Source: Limonium bicolor
Lineage: Eukaryota > Streptophyta > Magnoliopsida > Caryophyllales > Plumbaginaceae
Assembly (NCBI GenBank): GCA_023374045.1
Contig: CM041776.1
Location: 42,104,171-42,168,170 of the forward strand
Reading direction: 5' to 3'
Length of the DNA: 64,000 bases
Positions 43,151-54,540 of this stretch are shown here, piece after piece. The notes under the pieces are model-generated. The model was not told where the DNA came from, made no database searches, and was given only the letters and a program-made list of their open reading frames with translations. Positions within the stretch are counted from its first letter, which is position 1. Each line of letters starts with the position of its first letter. Made by a program: the position numbers and the translations under genes.

Positions 43151-43890
43151 TTAATACTTCTTAAAGGTAAGGTTCAAGCATCCTGGTTTCATGTGTGTGG
43201 CATTGATTATTTCCGGTGGTGCCGTATTCAACTTGATCTTATTGATCCCGTGATACAGCAACCTTGGTTTTCCACCGATGATTAGGACATCTCCTGATCT
43301 CAATACCAGTTTCTCTGCGAGGTCCACACGCTTCTGCTCGCTATACGAATATACAACGTCATTACTAATGGACCAAGACACTACGGGCACTCCTTGTTCA
43401 AAAGATTCCGTTGTCTCGTCCTTATCGTGGTGTAACCCAAGCCGTCCTTCTTTCTCATAGAAGTTGACGATACAAAGATCCACTCCAAGTGCGGGGATTG
43501 GATCATATTCACATTGTTGTGCAAGTTCTACAGCTTGTGTAACAAGCATTTGGAACTCAGTGGGTATTGTTGGTGGTGTCGCTCCGTCTTGCGTTCGTGT
43601 CTTTTGGTATGTCCTGGTATAAGGATTCCAATCCTCTCCCAAGCACATCATCTTCAGCTTTATTTTCGCTCCACCGGGGAATTCGAGTGTGTAAAATCCT
43701 CCTGGACCCGCTCCTAGTTCGTTACATCGTCAGATGATGGAAATTTGTGCTTCCGGTGTCAGGTATCCTTTTAATAAAATCATACCTGGTCAGATAACCT
43801 GACACTGTTCGTTGGAGAAATGGTGAGTGATGATGTCGTCGTCTTCATGGTTTGGGTTTGAAGGTATCGGGTAGCAGATATTAAATCTAC
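43151..43890 (-). pseudogene. E4 AlkB-like Fe(II)/2-oxoglutarate dioxygenase exon
   Basis: Better preserved than the E1 copy: 245 codons without frameshift, broken only by TGA codons in the N-terminal part (within VI*PGMILL and within SII*RCNELG). From 43651 the frame is open to TAA 43151-43153. Motifs in order: GPGGFYT, LKMMCLGEDWNPYTRTY, IVNFYEKEGRLGLHHDKDE (H-x-D), PVVSWSISND, KLVLRSGDVLIIGGKPR, LLYHGINKIKLNT (second His) and MKPGCLNLTFKKY. The last conserved Arg of the NLTFR motif is Lys here. It follows an acceptor ...CAACCATAG| at 43891 in a frame that continues from gag exon 3. The predicted activity of the ancestor is oxidative demethylation of a nucleic acid; substrate unknown. Confidence 0.88.
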
Positions 43891-44046
43891 CTATGGTTGT
43901 AAATTTTATCTACCGTGAGTTCTAGTTTCAACTTGTTCATTTCATGCTCAAATACGTACTTCAACTCTACTTACTCATACATTCATTCAAACAAGTACTT
44001 CGATACTTAGACATGCTTTTCCAGGATTAAGGGTTATAGTCAATAC

Positions 44047-45187
44047 CTAGGCCTGACTTAGTACCGGTCCCGTCACGGTCAATAATGTGCAAGGCCGGCT
44101 GCCTCTGCGGTGCGCCCTTCTGAGGACCTCGGGACCCCTGACCCTGTGAGGCCTGCTGGGCTGGAGCATTGCCATATACAACCTCCTTGCCTTCCTTCTG
44201 CTTGTAGCCCTGGTAGTTGCCCTTAGGCTTCGAGCTCTCCGGGTATACATTAGCACGGTGCCCTGGTTTCCGACAGTTGATGCACCAGATTTCTCTACCT
44301 TGGCAATCTATGCCGGGGTGATCTTGGTTGCACTTTCTATAAACATAGCTACGGCCGTCAGAGTAGTTCTTGCCATATCCGGAGCCAGAACCTGTGGCTT
44401 TGAGTGTTAGCACAATTGGTGCGGTGATATTAATTATTGTATTTACACATATACGAGTTTAAATTTAGGAGTTTTACCCTTGGGCGGGTGTGATCTCAGT
44501 GGCTTTGCAGCCACCAGCGTAGAGTAAGCTAGCTGAAGTGCCTCAGCTGCTTTTCCCTTCTCAGCATGGGCACTGCTCTCACTGGGGGTGTTCTTCTGTG
44601 ATTGTTGAAAGAATTTTCCCTACTTCTTCTTCCAGCTCTTGCCCTAGTTCTGCTCCTCTGAGTTAGTGTTCTTGCTATTGGCTTTGCGCTTAAGCGCCTG
44701 CTCCTCATCTCTTAGCTGACAAGTGATTTCCATGCGAGATGTAGCGTGATAGCACTCCTGAAGTTTCAGGTATTTGGTGATGCTCTTGCTCATTACAGTA
44801 ATGATTTAAATATTGACAATGGCATTAAGGGTTCGAACCAACGTTTACCTGAAGGGAGGTAAATCAGGTGTACCTCATACCGTACCGAAGGCGATGGCTC
44901 AGACCACCATAGAAGCGATCGACCAAGACCTGGCCGGTGTACCGAAGGTCGGGTAGGAGACGTAGAATGGAGGTGAAGGTGTGGTAGTACTCATCCACTG
45001 ACATCTTTTCTGTCATCCTCAAGGCGTCAAGCTCTAAACGCTTCTTGGTTTTGACGTGTTCGGGGTAGTACTTTGATCGGAGAATTACGGTGAAAGATTC
45101 CCAATCAAATGAGGGGTCATCAACGTACTCATGCTTCACTAGCTTACACCAATCCATAGCAGCATCTTTGAGGTAGTATATTGCTAT
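44047..45187 (-). pseudogene. E4 gag, 5' truncated, three exons
   Basis: Exon 1 remnant runs from 45187 to 44849 (open from MDWCKLVKHEYVDDPSFDW through LRLLPDLRYTGQVLVDRFYG). Exon 2 is 44757-44478 (ECYHATSRMEITCQL, basic/Gln-rich, with stops near 44650 and 44625). Exon 3 is 44391-44047 with CNQDHPGIDC and CINCRKPGHRANVYP, where the last zinc-knuckle Cys has become Tyr. Introns are 44758-44848 and 44392-44477. Exon 3 ends in phase 1 at CCTAG|GTATTG. The start codon and N-terminus are missing because an LTR is inserted at 45188; the five bases GCTAT (45183-45187) are its likely duplication. Confidence 0.83.
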
Positions 45188-45731
45188 TGTAACACCCCAA
45201 CTGTAAACTTAACAATAAACAACAATCACAGCGGAAACTGATAACATAAACATTAGCCAAAACGGGACAGTGTTACACGCCGTTAGCCACCCACGTGGCT
45301 AACAAGGCTAAATACGTACAAATGTATCGGTCTGATGGACACAGACTCCCGAGCATTAGTTACTAACATCCCATTACTTACAAGCCAACTATACCGAGTG
45401 TATATATACAAACATCACTTCAGTCTAACTCCATCAACTGTATAAACATCCACAAGTGCACAGGCACAACTCGGGCTCACTATCCAAAAGCTAACAAAAG
45501 TATTCATCGTACTTAGAATCGAAAGCCACTCTGCTTCCTCGATCCTCATTCTACAAAATAAAATATGGTGCCCCAAAGGGGCTCAACAACCCTTTGCTGG
45601 TATGATAAACGTGCAGCCCGTAGGCTACCAGGATACACGCAACTAATTGTCATGATAACATGACATTAATTTAACATACAACATACATAAGCATAGCAAT
45701 GAACATTGCATAGCAACAACAACACATAACA
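45188..45731 (-). repeat. LTR fragment C inserted in E4 gag
   Basis: It starts TGTAACACCCCAACTG and shares the TGTAACACCCC...CAGCGGAAA beginning and the GGGGCTCA...CTTTGCTGGTATG landmark with solo LTR B. It is therefore the 3' end (minus orientation) of a Tekay-like LTR. It is interrupted at 45732 by another LTR, so its far end lies beyond the window. Confidence 0.75.
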
Positions 45732-47586
45732 TGTAACACCCCTATTAAATAAAAATGCAGCGGAAAATAAAATAATATGGCGTTTACAGATCATTGGGTT
45801 CCAAACACCCGTAACCAAACCTCACCAATTACAACTTATAAAATTACAAAAGCTACTGTCTGAACCTCAAGAAAACTTAATGTAAACATAATAGTAATAA
45901 AATACATTAACTCTCCACAAAACCTAATCCCATCCCAATCACTCATTCCCTTCGTGGCCACCTGTATATCAACTCGTATCTGCAAGATGAAACCAAGCAG
46001 CCCACCCCGAGAGGGGTAAGTCAGTTCCCTGGAATGGAACTGGTACGGTTCTTCAAATCAAACTCATAAACATAAATCTTTAATAAATAATAACTTGAAG
46101 ACAAACACTTAAAACAACACAGAGGAACAAGACACTTTAAAATCACCAAGTCAAGATAACAAGTTGAGAAAAGAGATAAATAACAGAAAGTTAAAGTTAG
46201 TCAATCAAAAGAAATCACACCATAAGTTAGTGAACATCCATTGCTTGTGTTAGATTCAGTTCCAATTAGGAGTCGAAAGACCCAAGTACTCACAAGGACT
46301 AGGAATGAAAGAATATATCCAAGAACCAACAACTCAAGATTGAAACAACACCAATTGGGAGAGATGGCCCCCACCGCCAGATATAAATGTCTATATGGAC
46401 GAGGGATATACAGCCCCCTACTGTCATACACCTCCTTTTTGGACAAGGGATATACAACCCTTTGCAGTTATTCACGACCGCCAGATATAAATGTCCATAT
46501 GGACGAGGGATATACAGCCCCCTACTGTCATGCACCTCCTTTTTTGGACAAGGGATATACAACCCTTTGCTGTTACTGGAGAAGACGCGCGCACGTCAGA
46601 ATAAAGACTCAGCTCATGGATGAAACGATATCCAAAGTCAAAAGAAGAATTTACCAAGATTGACATTTCCCATATTCCCACTAGATTAATAACTGCACGA
46701 GTGCAATACCAAAACACTCAGTCCTACAGAGTGCAGAGGCGTAAACCCTCAGCAGTTAATATCTAATGAGACAACCTGATAAGAGGAACCAATGATCATG
46801 TGAGTTGTACATTCATGGCTTAGTTAGTCACATCAAGCTGAGTTAGTCACACAAACATTTTCCTTTTGAAAACCATTCAATGTCAGTTAGCGTTTTCCAA
46901 AACATTCCATAAAGTCTGTTAGCAAAAGTATCTGAGTACGAGAAATCATACCTGGTATGTGAAGAAGCAGTAACTAACTCGAATGAGTGATCCCCCACTA
47001 ATAACCTATAATTAAGGTGTTCCAAGTATTGATTAGTTAAGGAACTTATAAACTAAACATCTTCTATTCTTACTGATTTATAGTTTCAGGTTTACCATTA
47101 TTCTCCCACAAAGATTTGGGCTAGATTTTGTTAATTAAATCTTTTGTTAGGCCCATTTCATTTAATCTGGAATGATTTAGGATTTATCCCGAGGGTGGCC
47201 CAAACTCTCGTTGAATTGTTTAAGTGGGATTTTTTGGAGTTCATGGACTTAGGCCCAGTAGGATGGCCCAAGTCCGCGTTTACCTTTCCGTTAGTTGATG
47301 AAACTTCCTAAAAAGAGCTTGTGAGGTTTCAAACGTGAAACCTCGATTTAATTCTAGGTTTGACTTGACCATATACGCCATTGAATTTGTATGTCTTGAG
47401 GGTACATTTAATTTTATTTCAATCACCTACTCTTAGTCATAGGGTTAACTTAATTAAGCTCTTAAGTAAAAGTGGATTAATTTTACTTTAATACATGACT
47501 AAGGTTTAGGATCTATATTTCTCCTAATAGTCTATCTATATGTCAACTAACATTTAATGTTTTGATTGTTGCGTATGAACTAGGTC
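45732..47586 (-). repeat. LTR fragment D inserted in LTR fragment C
   Basis: It starts TGTAACACCCCTATTAAAT and ATGCAGCGGAAA, again an LTR 3' end on the minus strand, of a different subfamily. The preceding TAACA (45727-45731) may be its duplication. It is cut at 47586 by E3, whose own duplication candidate is AGGTC (47582-47586). Nothing coding is recognised apart from repeat-derived open frames at 46200-46720. Confidence 0.65.
46374..46580. repeat. two-copy tandem duplication, 104-bp period
   Basis: Two near-identical copies start CCGCCAGATATAAATGT at 46374 and 46478. Each contains GGACGAGGGATATACAGCCC and GGACAAGGGATATACAACCC, which are themselves related half-units. The duplication creates open frames in several registers with repetitive translations, so these are not genes. 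Confidence 0.88.
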
Positions 47587-49549
47587 TGTGGAGGGTGATT
47601 TTTCGGTATGAGGGGGGTCTATTAAAATATGGTCTAACTAAGAAGTCTAGATCCCAGGAATTTGCCATTCTGTGGGGGGTGAGAACCCGTTATTCTGGCA
47701 TCCCTCAAATACCTACTAAATCGTCCGTCTTTCCCGGAAAGCATGAAGGGAGTGCAAGTGCACTACACCCGCTCTCGATGGGCTCCACGCGGACTATGCC
47801 CTAAAGGCGGAAGTTGACTAGAGTCGCCACCTAGTTTGACCTAAGGAACTAGGAAGGGAGGAGAAGGGTTCTAGGAACCGTTAATTGACTCTGTGATTTA
47901 TTGCCTAGGATAGGACTTATCTGATCAAGCCAGAGATTCTGTTGTGGGTTCGCACTGGGTTACACCCTTTAGAAGTGGCAACGACCACGACTTCAGATTG
48001 GTGCCCGAGGAAACCTCGGTCTCCAATTGTCGGGATTACCTTCTTTCAAAACCTTATAGAAGAGATTCAGTTAAAAAGCCAAGGATAGGATTGAGTGAGG
48101 GGTGAGGATGAGGCCGGTATTGGAGTTGGTCTGGTTGAAGTGTTTGAGAGGTTTTAAACGCTCTGAGAGATTTGAGGTTGTTTTGGGCCTTCATGGGATT
48201 AAGAGAATGATGGGAGTTTTGAGTAAAGGGGCATTTTGGTCATTTTGGTGGAGTCAAGAGGTATTTGGATCACTTGGTTGATTTGAGGAGTTTTTCGTGT
48301 TTGCGAAGTTCGAATTTTGAAATGGTCGGGTTCTTGAGGTGTCTTGGAAAGTTGAATGTGTTGAGGAGCAAATCGGGTTTTAAGGATGATCGAGTATGGA
48401 AGAGAATATTTGGTTTGTAGGTATTCGGGTTTTGAAGATGTATAAGGTTTCTAGGGGTCCTCAAGAAATGGAAGTCCTATGTGACTTAGAATTGGTTCAG
48501 AGGAAGGTTGAGAATTGTTTATGGGTCCTAGAGCTCTAATGGAGATGTTGGATTGGGGTATTCAGAATTGTCTCTCTCAAAGTTTTTAAGACAGAAAAAA
48601 ACAATTTTTATTGTAAAAGGGCGGATAATCCCAAGGGATTACCCTATGTACCCCCTCGAACACGACACTTTATTAATGGAAAGTGCCGAGGCTCGAAAGA
48701 TGGGGCAATGAATTTATGTCGAAAGATAGGATTCAGAGAGAAACACCATGAATGAGATGTTCTCGGTCGAACCCTAATAACGTCTCTAACTCCCGGGTTT
48801 TAAAACATTAAAAACCAAAAAAACATTGTAATCGAGCGGAAGGGAGTTAGACGATTCTAAAATCCCGGCTGCAACTAGGAAGGTTGTTACTTCCCTAGCG
48901 CCCCGCCTTGTAGAAATCTAGGCTGCAATTAGGGGAGGTTTGTCACCCTAATGCCCCGCCTAAAGAGATCCAGACTGCGACAAGGGAAGTTATGACCCCA
49001 GTGCCCCGCCTCGGATTTTTATTTTTGGAAGGGAGACAAGTGATGTCTAACAAGGAAGAAAACGTTCTTTGAAGGTGTTAGACATTACCTGTTCCCCGAA
49101 AATGGTTTATTTTTGAGCTGAAAACTAAGTTTTGAAAACTTTTTGAAGTTGTTCGGAATTCTCTGTGAAGAAACACTGATTTTGAGAAATATTTTAGGAG
49201 AAAACTTTCTGTATATGTGAGAAGAACTTTCTGCATTTGAGAAGAGTTTTCTGTGATGTGAGAAGAGTTTTTCCTTTAAAATTCTACAAAATGGCTTCTT
49301 TAAAAATTTGAATAAAATGATTTTGAGAAAGAACATTTTTGGGATTATTTTGAATTTAAAGTTGAATAATGAGGAATGTTTTTTGGATTTTTGGAGTTTG
49401 AATGGAATTTACAAGTTGAGTTTGAATTGGATGCGTTGAAATTGGGTTTGAATTGAGTGGAATTGGGTTGAATTGAAGTAATTGGGTTGAATTGAATTTG
49501 GTTGGGACTGGATTTAGGCCAACATTGGAAAACGGGCCGAGTCAAAGCT

Positions 49550-49770
49550 AGGACAAAGTCAAAGTCGATTGGTCAAAATTAGACCGGGTCAAAGTTAGGT
49601 CAAAGTTGAATTGGTCAATGTTCGGGTCAAAGTTTGATTGGTCAAAGCTTGGGTCAAAGTTTGATTGGTCAAAGCTTGGGTCAAAGTGGGGTTGGTCAAT
49701 GTTCGGGTCAAAGTTTGATTGGTCAATGTTCGGGTCAAAGTTGGATTGGTCAAATCGGTTTGACTTTGGT
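49550..49770. repeat. GGTCAAAGTTTGATT minisatellite in E3 left LTR
   Basis: About nine copies of a 24-27-bp unit, GGTCAAAGTTTGATTGGTCA or GGTCAATGTTCGGGTCAA, occur here. The paralogous place in the right LTR (62697-62870) holds a different unit, GGTCAAGGTCAACGTTTT, so the array turned over independently in the two LTRs. Confidence 0.85.
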
Positions 49771-52072
49771 GGGCTTGATTGGACTTGGGCCGGGTCTGGG
49801 CCTGGATAGGATATGGGTTGAGTTGGGTTTGGATTGGTCTTAGGTTTGGGCCTTAAGTTTGGGCCTCGAATTGGATTGGGCCAAGCTTTTAGATATTGGG
49901 TCAATTGGGCCTTGTTGGGCCTTATTCAGATTTGGGCCTTAATTGGGCTGAAGATTGTTTTTGGGCTGAAATGGGCCTTAGGCCTTTTTTATTTAAACAA
50001 TTTGGGCTTTTGAGAAATGGGCCAAAGATGAGGCTTATTGAGTTGAAGATTATTTTTGGACTAAAATGGGCCTTGGGCCTTTTTATTTGGGCTGAAATGG
50101 GCTTCCCTATTATGAATTGATCTTGGACTTGAATTTTGAAATGGATTGTTTTTCCTCTTTTTTTTTTTGGCTCTTTTTTTTATTATTATTAAAATAATAA
50201 GATGTGGTTTGGATTTAGGGATCACCCAATTTATTAGGTGGGACCATGGCTCACCTAAATCTTAGGGTTCACCCTCTATCCTAAGGTTTGGTCCTAAGGA
50301 ATAATAACTAGGGCTTAGTCATAGATATCAACTAAAAGATGGCAATGACAGATTGAGCAAGGATGATTCATGCGCCAAAGCAGAAAATCATGACGAACAT
50401 CGATCAAATTGATGGAAAATGCCACCCGAACTCAAAGGGAGTATTTCCATTTTAGTGTTTTTAGATTGTGCGGACCATGGTCAAATCCAAACCAAACCAC
50501 ACTAGGTATGCCCACACCAGAGTCCTCGGTACCTCATCCAAAACATGAATTTACTGGATGAGAAATCAGTTCAATAAAGCAAACACAACAAAGGACTAAC
50601 ATAAACCTACAAATTATATCGAAACAACAGCAATACGCAGACAAGGAGTCATAACGAGGCACATAATGAATCAGTTTCCCACACTGGTGAAATGATAAAG
50701 AGCTGCTTAAAACACAAAAGAAACCAAATCAGACGGCCATGAACAAAGCCTCGGACCATCAAAGGGTGCTCTGGAAAAACAAGCCGAATTGGATCTCCCA
50801 AACCCGTCAACACAGGGGAGAACCATTACTTCCAGATTTAATCAACGCAGAGAAACATCATTCTTACAAAGTTCAGGCAACAGGCAAACCGCATTAAACT
50901 CCCAATCCATATTTAATCAAAGAGACAGGCGTCCAAGCTCGAGTCAGATAGCAGAAGTGCATAGTTCCAGTCAGACCAGACAAACGAATCAGTAAATAAT
51001 CATCCGACGAAATCAGAATAGAAGACATAAAGCCGAATCGGTAATAACAGGGAAAACTTCCATGGGGAGCGAGTGCATCAGAGGCGGTGGTGAAACCCCA
51101 AGGCCGGTAAGGGCTCACCACCTCAGAGAGCAAAGGGGTATACAATCATAGGTATTAATCAGAGATTTCACGAGAGATTTGCGGATGAAATGTGTCTCAC
51201 CATGTACTGTGGTAGGGAAACGAGAGAAGAGACGAAAAGAAAGCACAACCTTACAGCGTGGTGGTTCATAGCCCAGACCCGTCTTCAATCCAAGAAGGCC
51301 GGGACTTCGATTGAGACGGTGGCGGTGAATTCACTAGCAACTACGAATCAGTGAGCGAAGTGAACGTCGACAATTTTGAATCTCCGACGAGGACTGAGAG
51401 ATTTCGACGGGATGATTTGGTTGAGGTAGTAACGGAAGCATGATGACGAGAATGGATGATGGTGATGGAAGTGGGTGAGAGAGGTGTCGGAGATGGATAG
51501 AGAGGTGGAAGGGGATAGTCGGTGGTTCTGTTTGAAACTGGGAGGGGGTACTCGCTAGGTTTTGTTTCAACTACTAATGACAACGACCTACAGCTTCGCG
51601 CCGCAGAAGAAGGAGAAGGAAGGGCCGGTGATGGTGGCGTTCCTGGGTGCAGACCGAAGGTCCAGAAGCAGAAGAACGCTTCGGCTGGGTTTTTGCAACG
51701 AAGAAAATGAAGATGTCGGATCTGAAGAGAATGGAGGCAGCGTCGATTAACGAGAGAAGTGTAGAGAATCGATTTTTGATGTTGGGAATGGATTCAGAAG
51801 AAGGGATCGAGCGACAGAGATGGAGGAAGGAGACCGATGGTGAGCTAGACGAAGGAGATTGAGTTGCAAAATTTCAATCGATGGTGATTGAAGAAGGACC
51901 GCGGCTACTGTGGTTGTCCCCCTAGGGTTTGTTTGTTGGAGTCTTTTTATAAGCAGAGGGGTGGGATTAGGGTTTTATTTAGTTTCAGGGTCGGGCTTGA
52001 CCCGGGTCAAACGGGTCTTGTTTGGTTGAAAAGGACAAGACTCAAAAAAAATAAAAACGTCCTCTTTGCTCA

Positions 52073-52137
52073 TTAAGGGAATCGAACCCGGGACCACATG
52101 CCTCTCTTCAGAGAACACTAACCAGCTAAGCTAGTGC
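52073..52137 (-). other. tRNA-like sequence with box A and box B in E3 LTR
   Basis: On the minus strand TAGCTTAGCTGG (52133-52122) is a perfect RNA polymerase III box A (TRGCNNAGYNGG). GGTTCGATTCC (52088-52078) is a perfect box B, at tRNA-like spacing. The acceptor arms do not pair and the anticodon arm is abnormal, so this is a tRNA-derived relic or internal promoter, not a functional tRNA gene. Confidence 0.6.
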
Positions 52138-52198
52138 GAAACTCAATACATAAGTGTAAAAGTTAATAATTGAGCTAACACCAGCTGAAAGAAAATAA

Positions 52199-52265
52199 AA
52201 TGCTCCACCGAGATTCGAACCCGAGATCTATTGAGACTTAGACAAATGCACTAACCAAAAATGCA
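52199..52265 (-). other. second tRNA-like sequence (box B) in E3 LTR
   Basis: On the minus strand GGTTCGAATCTC (52221-52210) sits in CTCGGGTTCGAATCTCGGTG, a typical T-arm with its stem. Upstream GGTTAGTGCATTTGTCTAAG resembles D- and anticodon-arm sequence, but box A is degenerate. It lies about 120 bp from the first tRNA-like unit, in the same orientation. Confidence 0.45.
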
Positions 52266-52619
52266 AACTCAAAACGCAAATAGGCAATGAGACAAAAGGG
52301 ATGGGTTTAAAATCAAATGGTCATTTTAAAATTCATTTTCGGAAAATCGTGTTTTTACGAAATGCTTTGAAAAAGATTATAAAACGACGGTTTCATTATG
52401 GCACGCACGCTAATATGTTTTTAAAAAGAAAGGCGACGACCCCTCTTATTTCGTTTCTTATTTCGGAATTTGCTTGATGGGGTGAGAATTTTTGGTGTCT
52501 ACAGATGGCTCCCCTTGATTCAATTTTGCAAGCCTTTGTAGAATTGGATCAAGGTTGACGGGGCGCCAAAAATTCTCACAATGGTTTAGTGGTGCATAAG
52601 GATGCGACCGTGAGTGTAT

Positions 52620-52895
52620 GAATACGATTGAAAGTACGAGGACTTATGACGAGCCTCAGTTAGACCTCTTGACATCTAACCCTAGGACTTATGACGAGCC
52701 TAGGATACTGACAATAGGGTTGGCTTGGGGTGCACGAGGACTTATGACGAGCCTCAACTAGACCTCTTGACATCTAGCTATAGGACTTATGACGAGCCTA
52801 TAATACAATTGAAAGTATGAGGACTTAGGAGTGCCTCAACTAGACCTCTTGACATCTAGCTATAGGACTTATGACGAGCCTATAATACTCTAATG
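52620..52895. repeat. tandem array with ACTTATGACGAGCCT core in E3
   Basis: Six to seven copies of (A/T)AGGACTTATGACGAGCCT alternate with CTAGACCTCTTGACATCTAG spacers, giving a two-part unit of about 75-95 bp. The core is shared with the array at 25190-25690 in E2, and lies at the same relative place (just inside the 3' LTR). Confidence 0.9.
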
Positions 52896-53600
52896 GAGTA
52901 CCGTACTAGTAGCGTAATAGCTGCCTAGCAGGCGGATGTGAAACAATCTCGCACTAGTAGCGTAATAGCTTGCCTAGTGGAGGAAAAGTGGTGGGACCGT
53001 ACTAGTAGCGTAATAGCTGCCTAGCAGGCGGATATGAAACGATCTCGCACTAGTAGCGTAATAGCTTGCCTAGTGGAGGAAAATGTGGGACCGTACTAGT
53101 AGCGTAATAGCTTCCTAGCAGGCGGATATGAAACGATCTCGCACTAGTAGCGTAATAGCTGCCTAGTGGAGGGAAATGTGGTGGGACCGTACTAGTAGCG
53201 TAATAGCTGCCTAGCAGGCGGATATGAAACGATCTCGCACTAGTAGCGTAATAGCTGCCTAGTGGAGGAAAATGTGGGACCGTACTAGTAGCGTAATAGC
53301 TGCCTAGCAGGCGGATATTAAACGATCTCGCACTAGTAGCGTAATAGCTGCCTAGTGGAGGGAAATGTGGTGGGACCGTACTAGTAGCGTAATAGCTGCC
53401 TAGCAGGTGGATGTGAAACGATTTCGCACTAGTAGCGTAATAGCTTGCCTAGTGGAGGAAAATGTGGGACCGTACTAGTAGCGTAATAGCTGCCTAGCAG
53501 GTGGATGTGAAACGATTTCGCACTAGTAGCGTAATAGCTAGCCTAGTGGAGGAAAATGTGGGACCGTACTAGTAGCGTAATAGCTACCTAGCAGGTTGTG
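52896..53600. repeat. higher-order satellite array, about 94-bp period, in E3
   Basis: About eight units occur, each made of two half-units that share ACTAGTAGCGTAATAGCT. The A half reads GGGACCGT-core-GCCTAGCAGGCGGAT and the B half reads ATCTCGC-core-TGCCTAGTGGAGG. Unit starts are near 52900, 52994, 53088, 53184, 53277, 53374, 53467 and 53560. Copies differ by a few substitutions and one- or two-base indels. Confidence 0.93.
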
Positions 53601-53699
53601 AATATTTGATTGTGAACGAACTTTGTGGGTACATGCAAATGATCTGCGATGTAAGATGTTCAAGAATAAATGTATTAATTGAATCAAACTCCCTGTTTA

Positions 53700-54540
53700 T
53701 GGATGTAGATTTCTGTGTGAGCAGACGGCTCCAGAGTTGTTTCAAATTTTGAGATGACTTTGGCAGGTGGTGATGGCTCCGGTATGAACTGATGGCTCCA
53801 GATTACGTTGATAGCCCCAGTGCGGTCGGGTGGCTCCAGTGTGGTCGGAGGGCTACGACATGATTCATGACCCCATTATGAGCAACGGCTCTGGGGTGGT
53901 TAGTGGGTTGATGTGATTGGTGGACTGTGTCGTGTTTGACGTATTTTGATGTGGTAGATAAACTCTTGGTCATGTATGGACGGCTTCGGCCCGGTTATGA
54001 CTTCAGGGTTCTCTCATGATGGCTCCAGGATAGCTCAGGATGGCTCCGGAAAAGGCTACAAGATGGCTCAATTTTGTGATAGCGAGGAAGAAAGGGGCAT
54101 TTTTCCTTTGAGGCGGTCGCACCCTGGGCGGGCTGCCTACGTACTCAATTCTGTATTGAGATCAGACCTGACGTAGTTCGAAACTCTTTAGGCACGACCC
54201 TGGTGGCGAAATGGCTCCAATATGGATTTGAGGTGGCTCTCGTATTGTTCTCGGACTGTTAGGATGACCCCCGTGTAGTTCCAAGGATGGCTTCAATGTC
54301 GGATGATGGCTCCAGCTTGGCTTTGGGAGTGGGGTTGATGAGACTCGAGCATGACGCTGGATGGCTCCATAATTGTCTTCGTACGGCCTCGGATGGCTTT
54401 AATTTGATTCGATGTAGCTCGAGGATAGCCCAGGATAGCTCGGAGATGGTTCGAGGTGGCTTGATGATGGTCTGGGATGGATCTGGTTGACATCTTTTGA
54501 TCAAAAGTTACGCTTCAACAACTGTAACTGAAGTCGATTT
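53700..54540. repeat. degenerate GATGGCTCC repeat region in E3
   Basis: Loosely repeated GATGGCTCCAG, GATAGCTC and GGATGGCT units are spread over 0.8 kb without fixed period. It is probably an old, decayed array. Near 54100 the phrase GGGCTGCCTACGTACTC resembles a sequence often seen in plant Tat elements. Confidence 0.55.

Larger units (their letters stand above)
43009..44046 (-). other. putative alternatively spliced gag-pol intron in E4
   Basis: The donor is G|GTATTG at 44047/44046. Acceptors are at 43891 (into AlkB) and 43009 (into protease-pol). All three junctions are phase 1 and mutually in frame, as in E1. The stretch before the pol acceptor is conserved with E1 (CATCATTACT and CTTGTGAAT...AG) although non-coding, which argues for a functional 3' splice site. 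Confidence 0.65.
39242..45187 (-). mobile_element. E4 internal region: Tekay-like element carrying an AlkB exon
   Basis: On the minus strand: truncated gag from 45187, introns, AlkB exon 43890-43151, pro-pol 43008-39645 and purine tract at 39253-39242. It has the same architecture and splice-site positions as E1, at clearly diverged sequence, so it is a second family member rather than a recent duplicate. The gag N-terminus, PBS and 5' LTR are cut off by an LTR inserted at 45188. Confidence 0.88.
47587..52503 (-). repeat. E3 left (3') LTR, about 4.9 kb
   Basis: It starts TGTGGAGGGTGA and ends TTTTGGTGTCTACA, followed by a purine tract on the minus strand (GGGGAGCCATC, 52504-52514). The first 1.7 kb is nearly identical to 60782-62505. 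The next segment, rich in GGTCAA and TTGGGCC, is strongly diverged and about 550 bp shorter than in the right LTR. Similarity resumes near 50200. Small ORFs (50789-52076) are domain-free. Confidence 0.85.

Noticed and set aside
46201..46717. Overlapping ORFs on both strands
   Set aside because: They result from the 104-bp tandem duplication inside an LTR and match no protein family I recognise.
49548..49904. Protein-coding ORFs over the GGTCAA and GGGCC arrays (also 62683-63649)
   Set aside because: Open frames arise in several registers on both strands from repeats lacking stop codons; translations are simple periodic sequence with no domain.
52073..52137. Functional tRNA gene
   Set aside because: Boxes A and B are perfect but the acceptor stem does not pair and the anticodon arm has no seven-base loop; called tRNA-like only.
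52380..52400. AAAACGACGGTTTCATTA as a CACTA subterminal motif in E3
   Set aside because: A single copy resembling the 9530-9882 unit; without an array or terminus it is most likely chance.
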